Below, one piece after another: positions 57,201 through 64,000 of a DNA stretch of 64,000 bases. Source of the stretch: Sphingomonas sp. YR710 (lineage in GTDB: Bacteria; Pseudomonadota; Alphaproteobacteria; Sphingomonadales; Sphingomonadaceae); NCBI RefSeq assembly GCF_900101455.1, contig NZ_FMZJ01000009.1:62001-126000 (forward strand), read 5' to 3'. The number at the start of each line of letters is the position of its first letter. The first letter of the stretch is position 1. Under the pieces are notes generated by a model. That model saw only the letters and a list, made by a program, of their open reading frames with translations, did no database searches and was not told the DNA's origin. The translations under genes were made by a program, and so were the position numbers.

Positions 57201-57600
57201 GGCGGAACTTCATCCGATCCTCGGCCTTGTCGATCGCCTCGGCATCGGCGCCGATCATCTGGCAGCCATATTTTTCGAGCGTGCCGTCGTTGAACAAGGC
57301 CAGCGCAGTGTTGAGCGCAGTCTGCCCGCCCATCGTCGGCAGCACGGCATCGGGCCGCTCCTTCTCGATGATCTTCGCCACGATCTCGGGCGTGATCGGC
57401 TCGACATAGGTCGCATCGGCCATGTCCGGATCGGTCATGATCGTCGCCGGGTTCGAATTGACGAGGATGATGCGATAGCCCTCCTCGCGCAGCGCCTTGC
57501 ACGCCTGCGTCCCCGAATAATCGAATTCGCACGCCTGGCCGATGACGATCGGGCCGGCGCCGATGATCAGGATGGAGGAGATGTCGGTGCGTTTGGGCAT
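54268..57600 (-). CDS. carB: Carbamoyl-phosphate synthase large subunit
   Basis: A 1110-residue enzyme that makes carbamoyl phosphate for pyrimidine and arginine synthesis. It has two ATP-grasp halves (about residues 1-400 and 560-940) separated by the oligomerisation domain, and a C-terminal MGS-like allosteric domain. Visible motifs include [30 protein letters not shown], the second-half start [20 protein letters not shown], and [10 protein letters not shown] near the end. It is a little longer than the E. coli protein. The small subunit gene lies 1 kb upstream, separated by rraB and a repeat/DUF559 cassette on the opposite strand. Confidence 0.98.
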   Translation of the reverse strand: MPKRTDISSILIIGAGPIVIGQACEFDYSGTQACKALREEGYRIILVNSNPATIMTDPDMADATYVEPITPEIVAKIIEKERPDAVLPTMGGQTALNTALALFNDGTLEKYGCQMIGADAEAIDKAEDRMKFRRAMDKIGLESPRSDVAHTLDEALRALEMVGLPAIIRPSFTMGGTGGGIAYNKDEFVKIVTGGLDASPTTEVLIEESVLGWKEYEMEVVRDKNDNCIIICSIENIDPMGVHTGDSITVAPALTLTDKEYQIMRNASIAVLREIGVETGGSNVQFAVNPADGRLVVIEMNPRVSRSSALASKATGFPIAKVAAKLAVGYTLDEIINDITGATPASFEPTIDYVVTKIPRFAFEKFKGAEPLLSTAMKSVGETMAIGRNIHESMQKALRGLETGLVGFNVVDELVGAPRATIEAALARATPDRLLVAAQALREGFTVDQIHQIAKFDPWFLERLKEIVEAEESVCREGLPQEAAAMRKLKAMGFSDKRLAWLAIKSVNLAGMEREQARGSGIVHDFAKATTGGVTEKEVRALRHKLGVRPVFKRIDTCAAEFEAKTPYMYSTYEAPAFGAPECESQPTGREKVVILGGGPNRIGQGIEFDYCCCHACFALADAGYETIMINCNPETVSTDYDTSDRLYFEPLTAEDVLEILHVEMSNGTLKGVIVQFGGQTPLKLAQELEDAGIPILGTSPDAIDLAEDRERFADLISSLQLLQPRNGIARSRQEALAVAERVGYPVLMRPSYVLGGRAMEIVEDPAQLEQYITTAVLVSGDSPVLIDQYLRDAIEVDVDAICDGDDVVVAGVLQHIEEAGVHSGDSACSLPPYSLPQNIIAEIERQTDLLARALSVRGLMNIQFAVKDGDVYLIEVNPRASRTVPFVAKAIGQPIAKIAARVMAGEKLVALPTIDRAIPYIAVKEAVFPWARFPGVDPVLSPEMKSTGEVMGIDSDFATAFAKAQLGAGTRLPLAGTAFVSVKDSDKPHILPAVRQLLEMGFKVIATGGTASYLQGEGLAVDVVRKMQQGRPNIVDRITDGNVDLIFNTTEGWQSLQDSQAIRTSALYGRVPYFTTAAASVAAAQAISALRERKLEVRALQSYYSGSNA

Positions 57601-57674
57601 ATCTATGCGATACCTGAAAGCCCCTCTCCCCCTTCAGGGGGAGAGGGGTTGGGGAGAGGGGGAATACGGGAAGG

Positions 57675-58022
57675 ATGAAACGGAACGCTGAAACCCGCGC
57701 CAACGCAAAATCGCTTCGCACGAACCAGACGCCGCCGGAACAGGCGTTGTGGAATATTTTGCGCGGCAATCGCCTCGGCGTGAAATTCGTCCGCCAGATG
57801 GTCGTCGCGCCTTATGTCGCCGACTTTGCCGCGCGCAGCGAGCGGCTGATCGTCGAGCTCGATGGTGACAGCCATGCGGGACGGGAGGCTTACGACGCAG
57901 CGCGTACGGCGGCGCTGGAGGCGAAAGGCTGGCGCGTGATCAGATTCACGAACAGTGAGGTTATGACGAACATCGAAGGCGTAGCTCGCGCGATCCTCAT
58001 TGCGATGGGCAAAGACTTCTGA
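57675..58022 (+). CDS. DUF559 (Vsr-like) endonuclease-domain protein, first copy
   Basis: A 115-residue protein of the DUF559 family, a small PD-(D/E)XK-type fold related to Vsr repair endonucleases. The pattern is LRTNQTPPEQALWNILRGNR, FVRQMVVAPYVADFAARSERL, then the acidic core VELDGDSHAGREAYDAARTA and RVIRFTNSEVMTNIEGVA. The probable catalytic residues are the Asp in VADF and the Glu/Asp in ELDGD. It lies on the plus strand between minus-strand carB and rraB-carA and is enclosed by palindromic arms. It is the paralogue of the gene at 60.4 kb. Target and role are unknown. Confidence 0.9.
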   Translation: MKRNAETRANAKSLRTNQTPPEQALWNILRGNRLGVKFVRQMVVAPYVADFAARSERLIVELDGDSHAGREAYDAARTAALEAKGWRVIRFTNSEVMTNIEGVARAILIAMGKDF

Positions 58023-58044
58023 AGCCCTCGCCCCCTTTAGGCGG

Positions 58045-58093
58045 AGCAAGGCGGCAGGTTCATCCCCCGGATGAACCAAAGAGCCGCCTTGCT
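58045..58093. repeat. Second palindrome nested inside a repeat arm
   Basis: AGCAAGGCGGC (58045-58055) and GCCGCCTTGCT (58083-58093) enclose a second perfect stem, GGTTCATCC (58057-58065) / GGATGAACC (58069-58077). It interrupts the arm beginning at 58023 just after its loop, where other copies continue with GGGGG. A shorter insertion, GCCGC-TAC-GCGGC at about 58159, interrupts the opposite arm. Confidence 0.8.
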
Positions 58094-58219
58094 GGTTGGG
58101 AGAGGGCGTAGTGCTGGAGAGGTTTGCGACGATCTCCCGCACTGCCCCCTCTCCCTTCGCCGCTACGCGGCTCTTCCCTCTCCCCCTAAAGGGGGCGAGG
58201 GCGTGAAGCGCTCCAGCCA

Positions 58220-58582
58220 TCACTGCACCGACACCGTCTGCGCCGGACAGCCCCAGCCGTCATACTCCACGCCGAACGCCGCTTCGAGCTGCAGGCAGAC
58301 CGTCGTGAGCGCGCGGATGGACTCATCATCCGTACCCTGCTCGCGAACCAGGAAGACCCACGGATCGCCATCGTCGGATTCCTCGATCTCGAGGAAATCG
58401 AAGCCCAGTTCCTCGGCCGCCTCGGTCAGCCGCTCCAGCACATCCTCCGGCCCGCGAAAGCTCACATCGACCGCCCGGGCCAGTTCCGGCCGGTCGCCAT
58501 TCTCGCGCAAATTGGCCAGCACGTCGCGATCGGCGAGCCATTCCTGTTCCAGCCGATCCGGATCGACGGGCGGAAGCGTCAC
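58220..58582 (-). CDS. RraB-domain protein (regulator of RNase E activity B-like)
   Basis: A 120-residue acidic protein beginning MTLPPVDPDRLEQEW, with AADRDVLANLRENGD-type start of the RraB fold (here LADRDVLANLRENGDRPELA), VDVSFRGPEDVLERLTEAA and GFDFLEIEESDDGD. RraB binds RNase E and alters which RNAs are degraded. The family assignment rests on fold texture and length. ATG at 58582 overlaps the carA stop by 4 nt (ATGA), so it is coexpressed with carA. Downstream it abuts the repeat cassette that separates it from carB. Confidence 0.82.
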   Translation of the reverse strand: MTLPPVDPDRLEQEWLADRDVLANLRENGDRPELARAVDVSFRGPEDVLERLTEAAEELGFDFLEIEESDDGDPWVFLVREQGTDDESIRALTTVCLQLEAAFGVEYDGWGCPAQTVSVQ

Positions 58583-59754
58583 GCGCTCTTCCCCAGCTGG
58601 CCCACGAACTGCTCGAACAGATAATGGCTGTCCTGCGGACCCGGGCTTGCCTCGGGGTGGTACTGCACCGAAAAAGCCGGCTTGTCGGTCAGCCGAAGAC
58701 CCGCGAGCGAGCCATCGAACAGCGACACATGCGTCACCTCGGCATTGGCCGGCAGCGTTTCCGCATTCACCGCGAAACCGTGGTTCATCGAGGTGATCTC
58801 GACGCAGCCGTCGCTGCTCCGCTTGACCGGATGATTGGCGCCGCGGTGGCCCTGATGCATCTTGTAGGTGGTCGCGCCGACCGCGAGGCCCAGCATCTGG
58901 TGGCCCAGGCAGATGCCGAAGATCGGCTTGCCGATCTCGAGCAACTGCCTGATCACCGGCACCGCATAAGCGCCGGTCGCGGCCGGATCGCCGGGACCGT
59001 TCGACAGGAACACGCCGTCAGGATTATGCGCCATCACCTCGTCGAAGGTCGCCGTTGCCGGCACCACCGTCACGCGCGCGCCGGCGGCGACAAGGTTGCG
59101 CAGGATGTTGCGCTTGAGGCCGTAATCGATCGCCACGACATGCGGCGCATCGGACTTCGCGGCATTCACCGCATAGCCCTCGCCCAGCGTCCACAAGCCA
59201 TCGCCCCATGTATAGCTCTGCGTCGCGGAGACATTCTTGGCGAGATCCATCCCCTCGAGCCCCGGCCATGCCTTCGCCTTGGCGATCAGCGCATCGATAT
59301 CGAACGCACCCGCCGCCGAATGCGCGATCACGCCGTTGGGGGCGCCGCCGATCCGGATCGCGCGGGTCAAAGCGCGGGTGTCGACCCCGGCGAGGCCGAT
59401 GCGGCCGTTGGACCTGAGCCACACATCGAGATGCTGGGTCGAGCGGAAGCTGGACGGATCGGTGACGTCCTCGCGCACGATCATGCCCAGAGCGTGGGGA
59501 TTGATCGCCTCGATATCGTCGATGTTGGTGCCGACATTGCCGATATGCGGGAATGTGAATGTCACGATCTGCCCGGCATAGCTCGGATCGGTCATCACCT
59601 CCTGATAGCCGGTCATCGCGGTGTTGAAGCAGACTTCGCCCACCGCATCGCCCTCGGCGCCGAAGCCGCGGCCCCAGATGATCGCGCCATCGGCCAGAAC
59701 CAATACGCCGGTCGCCCCTTCCGGCTTCAGACGCGCGTGATCGGTTTCGGCCAC
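58579..59754 (-). CDS. carA: Carbamoyl-phosphate synthase small subunit (glutamine amidotransferase)
   Basis: A 391-residue subunit that hydrolyses glutamine and passes ammonia to CarB. The N-terminal CarA domain includes GEVCFNTAMTGYQEVMTDPSYAG. The class I amidotransferase has the nucleophile Cys in PIFGICLGHQMLGLA and the His/Glu pair in SVQYHPEASPGPQDS. GTG at 59754 is preferred over TTG at 59787 because CAGGAG lies 7 nt upstream and the N-terminus then matches others. It is followed by rraB with a 4 nt overlap. Confidence 0.97.
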   Translation of the reverse strand: MAETDHARLKPEGATGVLVLADGAIIWGRGFGAEGDAVGEVCFNTAMTGYQEVMTDPSYAGQIVTFTFPHIGNVGTNIDDIEAINPHALGMIVREDVTDPSSFRSTQHLDVWLRSNGRIGLAGVDTRALTRAIRIGGAPNGVIAHSAAGAFDIDALIAKAKAWPGLEGMDLAKNVSATQSYTWGDGLWTLGEGYAVNAAKSDAPHVVAIDYGLKRNILRNLVAAGARVTVVPATATFDEVMAHNPDGVFLSNGPGDPAATGAYAVPVIRQLLEIGKPIFGICLGHQMLGLAVGATTYKMHQGHRGANHPVKRSSDGCVEITSMNHGFAVNAETLPANAEVTHVSLFDGSLAGLRLTDKPAFSVQYHPEASPGPQDSHYLFEQFVGQLGKSA

Positions 59755-59889
59755 AGACGGGCTCCTGTTCTTTCGAGTATCGGGCAAACGGCGGCGTAAC
59801 TAGGTGGCTCCCCCGGCAGGGTCAATCTAGTAAAATTTTTACAGATCGGATACAGGCCCGCCTTTCCAGTTTCCTTATCGGACACCACC

Positions 59890-60345
59890 ATGATTCGAGA
59901 CGATATCAAGACGGCGCTCGTCGTCGCGATGAAGGCGCGCGATACCACGACAACCGCGGCCATCCGACTGATCCAGTCGACGATCAAAAATCGCGATATC
60001 GAATTGCGCACCGCCAGCGTCCAGCCCGACGACGATCTGCTGATCACCGAGGTGCTGCAGAAAATGATCAAGCAGCGCCGCGAATCGATCGAGATGTACG
60101 AAAAGGGCAACCGCCCCGAACTGGCCGCCGCCGAAGCCGCCGAAGTCGCGGTGATCGAGCGATTCCTGCCGCAGCAAATGTCCGAGGATGAAGCGAAAGC
60201 CGCGATCGACGCGCTCGCCACCGAGATCGGCGCGGCATCGGTCAAGGATATGGGCCGGATGATGGCCGCGCTGAAAGAGCGCTTCGCGGGCAAGATGGAT
60301 TTTGCGAAGGCCAGCGGGCTGGTGAAGGCGCGTCTGGCGAATTGA
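59890..60345 (+). CDS. GatB/YqeY domain protein
   Basis: A 151-residue helical protein (MIRDDIKTALVVAMKARDTT, ITEVLQKMIKQRRESIEMYEKG, ERFLPQQMSEDEA, SVKDMGRMMAALKERFAGKMD). It matches the stand-alone YqeY family, related to the tail domain of the GatB subunit of amidotransferases. YqeY commonly precedes dnaG and rpoD, as here, although a DUF559 cassette now intervenes. Its precise function is not established. It is divergent from carA. Confidence 0.95.
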   Translation: MIRDDIKTALVVAMKARDTTTTAAIRLIQSTIKNRDIELRTASVQPDDDLLITEVLQKMIKQRRESIEMYEKGNRPELAAAEAAEVAVIERFLPQQMSEDEAKAAIDALATEIGAASVKDMGRMMAALKERFAGKMDFAKASGLVKARLAN

Positions 60346-60368
60346 GCGAGGGAGGCGATCCTGCGCCT

Positions 60369-60797
60369 CCCCTCCCGCCTGCGGGAGGGGACCGAGGGGT
60401 GGGCCACCCTCTCCGCCCACGCCGCCCCACCGATCGCGCGCGCGACCTCCGCAACAATGCCACCGATGTCGAACGCAAGCTCTGGCAGCATCTGCGCGGC
60501 AGCCAGCTCGGTGGCCACAAGTTCAGCCGCCAGATGCCGATCGCCGGCTTCATCTGCGACTTCCTGTGCCGATCGGCCCGGCTTGTCATCGAAGTCGATG
60601 GGAGTCAGCATGGCTGGCTCACTGCCGAGGATGAGATTCGGACCCGGCGGATCGAGGCGGAAGGCTATCGGGTGATCCGTTTCTGGAACAATGATGTGAA
60701 CGAGAATCTGGATGGCGTGCTGATCCGAATCTCGGAAGCGCTCGGAGAGGCGAGGGCCCACCCCCCTGCCCCTTCCCGCAAGCGGGAGGAGGAGTAG
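60369..60797. mobile_element. Repeat-flanked DUF559 cassette between yqeY and dnaG
   Basis: Left arm 60369-60405 is a hairpin CCCCTCCCGC-CT-GCGGGAGGGG followed by ACCGAGGGGTGGGCC. Right arm 60754-60794 is its inverse, beginning GGGCCCACCCCCCTGCCCC and containing CCCGCAAGCGGGAGG. Between them is nothing but the DUF559 gene, whose ends are encoded by the arms themselves. The layout equals the empty pair at 24.7 kb with the spacer replaced by a gene. Confidence 0.6.
60399..60797 (+). CDS. DUF559 (Vsr-like) endonuclease-domain protein, second copy
   Basis: A 132-residue DUF559 protein: RARDLRNNATDVERKLWQHL, then FSRQMPIAGFICDFLCRSARL, the core VIEVDGSQHGWLTAEDEIRT and RVIRFWNNDVNENLDGVLIR. The likely catalytic residues are the Asp in ICDF and Glu/Asp in EVDGSQH. 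It is clearly related to the copy at 57.7 kb. GTG at 60399 has a GGGAGGGG upstream supplied by the left repeat arm; a TTG at 60342 overlapping the yqeY stop is the alternative. The last residues (HPPAPSRKREEE) are encoded by the right arm, so the reading frame has captured repeat sequence. Confidence 0.85.
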   Translation: MGHPLRPRRPTDRARDLRNNATDVERKLWQHLRGSQLGGHKFSRQMPIAGFICDFLCRSARLVIEVDGSQHGWLTAEDEIRTRRIEAEGYRVIRFWNNDVNENLDGVLIRISEALGEARAHPPAPSRKREEE

Positions 60798-60914
60798 AAT
60801 CGGGTGCCGTTTTGAGATGCGCATACGCATAATGCGTGGTATGTGATATTGGTGATTAGCACGCATTGGAGGCAAGCTCGCCTGAATGAATGAGAAGGTT
60901 TGGGGGTTTAAATT

Positions 60915-62765
60915 ATGAGCCTTTCCCCCCAATTTCTCGACGAATTGCGTTCGAGAATCACGCTCTCCGGCGTCATTGGACGATCGGTAAAGCTCATGAA
61001 GGCCGGGCGCGAATTCAAAGCCTGCTGCCCGTTTCATAATGAAAAATCGCCAAGCTTTTACGTCAACGATGATAAAGGATTTTATCATTGTTTTGGCTGT
61101 AGCGCGCATGGAGACGCCATCAGATTTTTGACGGAGGCGAAGGGACTGCCCTTCATGGATGCCGTCAAAGAACTTGCTCAAGCTGCTGGCATAGAGGTTC
61201 CAGCTTCGGATCCGCGTTCCGCTCAGCGACAGGAAATTCAGGCAACTCTGTATGACGTCACAGCAGGGGCCGCTCGCTGGTTCGAGGAACAGCTTTCTGG
61301 GATCGAGGGCGCCGAGGCGCGCACTTATGTGAAAAAGCGCGGGCTCGACGACAAGCTAGTCCGTGCATTTGGCATCGGCTTCGCGCCTGATTCGCGCGGC
61401 AAACTCAAGATGGCGCTCGCTACTCACGGCCATGACAAGCTCATTGAAACTGGCCTGCTGATCCAGGTCGACGACAAGGAACCCTATGACCGGTTCCGCG
61501 GGCGGCTGATAATCCCGATCCGTGATCAGCGCGGGCGAGTGATAGCGTTCGGCGGGCGAATCATCGGTGACGGTGAGCCCAAATATCTGAACTCGCCCGA
61601 GACGCCCTTGTTCGACAAGGGCCGCACGCTCTTCAACATTGATCGTGCAGCGCCAGCATCCCGCAAAAGCGGACGCGCCATCGTCGTCGAAGGTTATATG
61701 GATGTCATTGCCCTTGCCAAAGCGGGCATTGATGAAGCCGTAGCGCCGCTTGGCACCGCCTTAACCGAGCAGCAAATGGAAAAGCTTTGGCGCCTAGTCG
61801 ACGCCCCCATTCTTTGCTTCGACGGAGATAAGGCTGGTCAAAAGGCAGCGGTGAGGGCTGGCGAAAGGGCGCTGCCCGTTTTAACCGTCGGCAAAACTTT
61901 GCGCTTCGCAATGCTCCCGCCCGGCAAAGATCCCGACGATATAGTGGGGGAAGGCGGCAGTGCCGCCATCGAACCGTTTCTTGCTGCGCCGAGCCCGCTC
62001 GTTCGAGTGCTTTACAATTCGCGCCTAAGTGAAATCGATAGATCAAACCCGGAAGACCGAGCTGGCCTACGCCATCGCCTGGATGATTTGGCAAAGAGCT
62101 GCACTGACAAGATATTGCAGGAGGAATATCGCCGCTCGTTCACATCATTATTCTTCGAAGATTTTGGCTGGAAAGGTCGCGATCGGACGGTGGTCGGCGA
62201 TGCCATTTCTCGTACCCGGCGCGACATAAAAACCTATCAAAGCATTGCTCGCTCGGCATTGTACGGCTGCTTTCGCTTTCCTCAAACCCTATTGCGGTCC
62301 CTAGAGGATATCTGCAAAATCGATTTTGACGATGACGTATTAAAAATCTGGCGCGAAAAGATCGTCGATAGCGTGTCGGCTCGACCATTTCTGAGAGACG
62401 ATGGCGTCATTGCCATCCTGGAAGCCGATATGATCAGTCCACCTCAGAAATTTGATATCACACGCGATCTTCGCTTCTCCTTGAACGTATCACCTGAAGT
62501 AGGCACCGCTCGGCTCACAAGAATCATTCGATTTCTGGTCGAGAATGAGGCTCTCTCAAAGGCTCTCGACGAACTCAATCATCGAGTCATCAATGATACG
62601 GGAATGGGAAACTACGTAGCCCTTGAAAAGATGCGCGCTGACGTTCGAGCAAAGATCAAGGTGATCCGGGATCAGGAATATGAGAGCGGTGCCACCGACG
62701 CCGAGGCGGATAAAGAGGAATTGGGCGGAGCGGCTGGGCAAAGCGCTGCGTCAGCCACAGCTTGA
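60915..62765 (+). CDS. dnaG: DNA primase, compositionally atypical
   Basis: A 616-residue primase that makes RNA primers for DNA replication. The zinc-binding domain has CCPFHNEKSPSFYV and HCFGCSAHGDAIRF. The catalytic Toprim part includes VVEGYMDVIALAKAGIDEAV and LCFDGDKAGQKAAVRAG. The C-terminal third (after about residue 430) has no motif I recognise. Base composition is lower in GC than all neighbours: for example 61021-61080 counts 25 G/C in 60, against 45 in 60 at 63001-63060. The region from about 60798, before the gene, shares this composition. A fragment resembling a sphingomonad primase C-terminus follows, suggesting gene replacement. Confidence 0.93.
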   Translation: MSLSPQFLDELRSRITLSGVIGRSVKLMKAGREFKACCPFHNEKSPSFYVNDDKGFYHCFGCSAHGDAIRFLTEAKGLPFMDAVKELAQAAGIEVPASDPRSAQRQEIQATLYDVTAGAARWFEEQLSGIEGAEARTYVKKRGLDDKLVRAFGIGFAPDSRGKLKMALATHGHDKLIETGLLIQVDDKEPYDRFRGRLIIPIRDQRGRVIAFGGRIIGDGEPKYLNSPETPLFDKGRTLFNIDRAAPASRKSGRAIVVEGYMDVIALAKAGIDEAVAPLGTALTEQQMEKLWRLVDAPILCFDGDKAGQKAAVRAGERALPVLTVGKTLRFAMLPPGKDPDDIVGEGGSAAIEPFLAAPSPLVRVLYNSRLSEIDRSNPEDRAGLRHRLDDLAKSCTDKILQEEYRRSFTSLFFEDFGWKGRDRTVVGDAISRTRRDIKTYQSIARSALYGCFRFPQTLLRSLEDICKIDFDDDVLKIWREKIVDSVSARPFLRDDGVIAILEADMISPPQKFDITRDLRFSLNVSPEVGTARLTRIIRFLVENEALSKALDELNHRVINDTGMGNYVALEKMRADVRAKIKVIRDQEYESGATDAEADKEELGGAAGQSAASATA

Positions 62766-63187
62766 ACTCATGGGTTTTGATGATTCGATCCCCCTACTCA
62801 ATTTCGCGACTCGAACGCCTTCGCTCTGTCGCCCTTGATGCCGCCTTTGCCAGTGGTACGCTTGAAAAGGCCGCTTTGGAGACCATATTGCAAAATGCGG
62901 GTCTGGGGGTCGTGGCAGAGGAGCTGCGGGCTACGAACGGACTTGCCTTTTCGTTTTTACGCGGCAATGCCGATCCGGAACGTGCCGAGCGGGATCTTTC
63001 GGCGGCGATTGACGCGATGGCGGCCCGGCCTGTGCTGGATGCCGCGCTCGCGGAGGTCACCGAAAGACTGCGAAGTATGACGGACGACGCCGGTTTGGCC
63101 GAACAGCTTCGGTTGCGATCGGCGCGGGACGAATCGGATCGCGCTCTGGCCGCCCTTGCCGATGGTGAGGACGAACAGGGCGCTTGA
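62762..63187 (+). pseudogene. Probable remnant of the C-terminal domain of a former native dnaG
   Basis: The frame starts at TTG 62762, overlapping the dnaG stop by 4 nt, and gives 141 residues. From about position 62801 it reads SRLERLRSVALDAAFASGTLEKA, then EELRATNGLAFSFLRGNADPE and RPVLDAALAEVTERL. This is the all-helical, helicase-binding-like tail I associate with sphingomonad primases (an LDRLR-ALLDAA-LDRAAL type pattern). It lacks any zinc or Toprim part. GC content returns to the local norm within it. Either it is a leftover of the displaced dnaG, or it is still translated by coupling as a separate helicase-interacting piece. Confidence 0.5.
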
Positions 63188-63224
63188 ACTATTGCGTGTG
63201 ACTTTGATTGAGGGCTGGTCCTAG

Positions 63225-64000
63225 ATGGCGAAGAACATGAGCGATGCTGGCGGAGAAGGTACTGGCGGCGGCGATGCCCCCCTCATCGATCTCAACGAAG
63301 CGTCGCTGAAGAAGCTGATCGCCCGCGCCAAGCGCAAGGGCTATATCACCTATGATCAGCTCAACGAGGCTCTGCCGCAAGATCAGATGTCTTCGGATCA
63401 GCTCGAAGACGTCATGGCCGCGCTCAATGAAATGGGCGTCAACATCGTCGAGAATGAGGATGTCGGCGAGGAAGATCAGGCTGATGAGGATCAGGCCGAC
63501 GAAGCCAATGTCGCGGCCGACGAGGTCGATGCCGGCCCGACGCTGACGACCACCGTCAAGAAGGAAACCGTCGATCGCACCGACGATCCGGTGCGCATGT
63601 ATCTGCGCGAAATGGGCGCCGTCGAGCTGCTGAGCCGCGAAGGCGAAATCGCCATCGCCAAGCGCATCGAAGCCGGCCGCGACACGATGATCCTGGGATT
63701 GTGCGAAAGCCCGATCACCTTCAACGCGATCATCGACTGGTCGACCGCGCTCAACGAAGGCACGATGCAGCTGCGCGAGATCCTCGATCTCGATGCGATG
63801 CTCTCCAAGGGTCCGACGCTCGAGCAGGTCGAAGGCGACGAGGATGGCGCCGAGATTTCGGCCGAAACCGCGGGCCCCAGCTTCAAGGAAGAAGAAGAGC
63901 CCGAGGAAGAGCCCGCCGCCGAGGAAGACGAAGATTCGATGACCGAGCGCCGCACGCCGCGGCCATCGGACGACGAGGAAGAAGACAATACGCTGAGCCT
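63225..64000 (+). CDS. rpoD: RNA polymerase sigma factor RpoD (N-terminal part, cut by window end)
   Basis: The N-terminal 258 codons of the primary sigma factor. Region 1.1 is visible (LIARAKRKGYITYDQLNEALP, then MSSDQLEDVMAALNEMGVNI), then an acidic stretch, then region 1.2 (DDPVRMYLREMGAVELLSREGEIAIAKRIEAGR). The long acidic non-conserved insertion (KEEEEPEEEPAAEEDEDSM) is beginning at the window end. ATG at 63225 or 63237 are both possible starts. It follows dnaG in the classic yqeY-dnaG-rpoD order. Confidence 0.95.
   Translation, partial: MAKNMSDAGGEGTGGGDAPLIDLNEASLKKLIARAKRKGYITYDQLNEALPQDQMSSDQLEDVMAALNEMGVNIVENEDVGEEDQADEDQADEANVAADEVDAGPTLTTTVKKETVDRTDDPVRMYLREMGAVELLSREGEIAIAKRIEAGRDTMILGLCESPITFNAIIDWSTALNEGTMQLREILDLDAMLSKGPTLEQVEGDEDGAEISAETAGPSFKEEEEPEEEPAAEEDEDSMTERRTPRPSDDEEEDNTLS

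Larger units (their letters stand above)
57620..58202. mobile_element. Repeat-flanked DUF559 cassette inside the carA-carB region
   Basis: Left arm 57620-57663 (CCCCTCTCCCCCTTCAGGGG and onwards, with a TTGGGGAGAGGGGG tail) precedes the plus-strand DUF559 gene. After the gene comes an arm of the same orientation (from 58023, CCCTCGCCCCCTTTAGG), then a spacer like that at 15.7 kb (GAGAGGTTTGCGACGATCTC), then an inverted arm ending at about 58202 (CCCCCTAAAGGGGGCGAGGG). So the gene is enclosed by arms in inverted orientation. No target duplication or recombinase is recognisable. Confidence 0.6.

Noticed and set aside
54295-57678. A 1127-codon plus-strand frame opposite carB
   Set aside because: Same effect of high GC and codon position; the product is Arg/Asp/His-rich and the minus strand gives intact CarB.

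Overview
The window is a GC-rich chromosomal segment, almost certainly from an alphaproteobacterium of the order Sphingomonadales (a Sphingomonas-like organism). The evidence is gene content and order: a full 14-gene complex I (nuo) operon followed by birA, coaX, RNase J and a DUF1467 gene; an eno/ftsB/pdhA/pdhB block in which E1-beta carries its own lipoyl domain; a carA-carB-greA region; and yqeY-dnaG-rpoD at the right end. No phage, plasmid, CRISPR array, rRNA or tRNA was seen.

Layout. 1-4.4 kb: a cut-off gene on the minus strand, a long membrane-anchored coiled-coil protein, a retropepsin-like protease with a PDZ domain, and a DUF1467 protein. 4.6-23.7 kb: one long minus-strand unit reading nuoABCD-(60 aa)-E-(49 aa)-F-(215 aa)-GHIJKLMN-birA-coaX-rnj. 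Most junctions overlap by 1 to 10 nt. The three bracketed genes are unrecognised membrane or exported proteins wedged between the NADH-module genes. 23.9-30.6 kb: an inositol-monophosphatase-like enzyme, EF-P, an OPT transporter and an M16 protease coupled to a small protein. 30.8-33.4 kb: clpB behind a good RpoH-type promoter. 33.7-42.7 kb: a microaerobic or anaerobic-flavoured block of ompW, hemN, a small secreted Cys protein, a beta-CASP nuclease-like hydrolase, and a 2-oxoacid oxidoreductase (korC-korA-korB). An FNR/FixK-type palindrome lies between divergent ompW and hemN. 42.7-50.2 kb: a glycosyltransferase, an EF-hand protein, a phytoene-synthase-like protein resembling the NDUFAF6 complex I assembly family, an orphan receiver protein, pdhB, pdhA, ftsB and eno. 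50.4-54.2 kb: a three-gene YqjD/YqjE-like stress operon, mlaC, a DUF4170 protein, a rhomboid protease and greA. 54.3-59.8 kb: carB and carA-rraB, split by a repeat/DUF559 cassette. 59.9-64.0 kb: yqeY, a second DUF559 cassette, an AT-richer dnaG, a fragment that looks like the C-terminus of an older dnaG, and the start of rpoD.

The most unusual signal is a family of GC-rich palindromic repeats scattered between genes, several inside the nuo operon. They usually occur as two inverted arms around a short spacer. In two places a DUF559 (Vsr-like) endonuclease gene sits between such arms, once inside the carA-carB unit and once between yqeY and dnaG. This looks like a nuclease-associated repeat cassette of which the empty arm pairs would be deletion derivatives. 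The second strong signal is dnaG, which appears to have been replaced by a compositionally foreign copy that left the native C-terminal piece behind.
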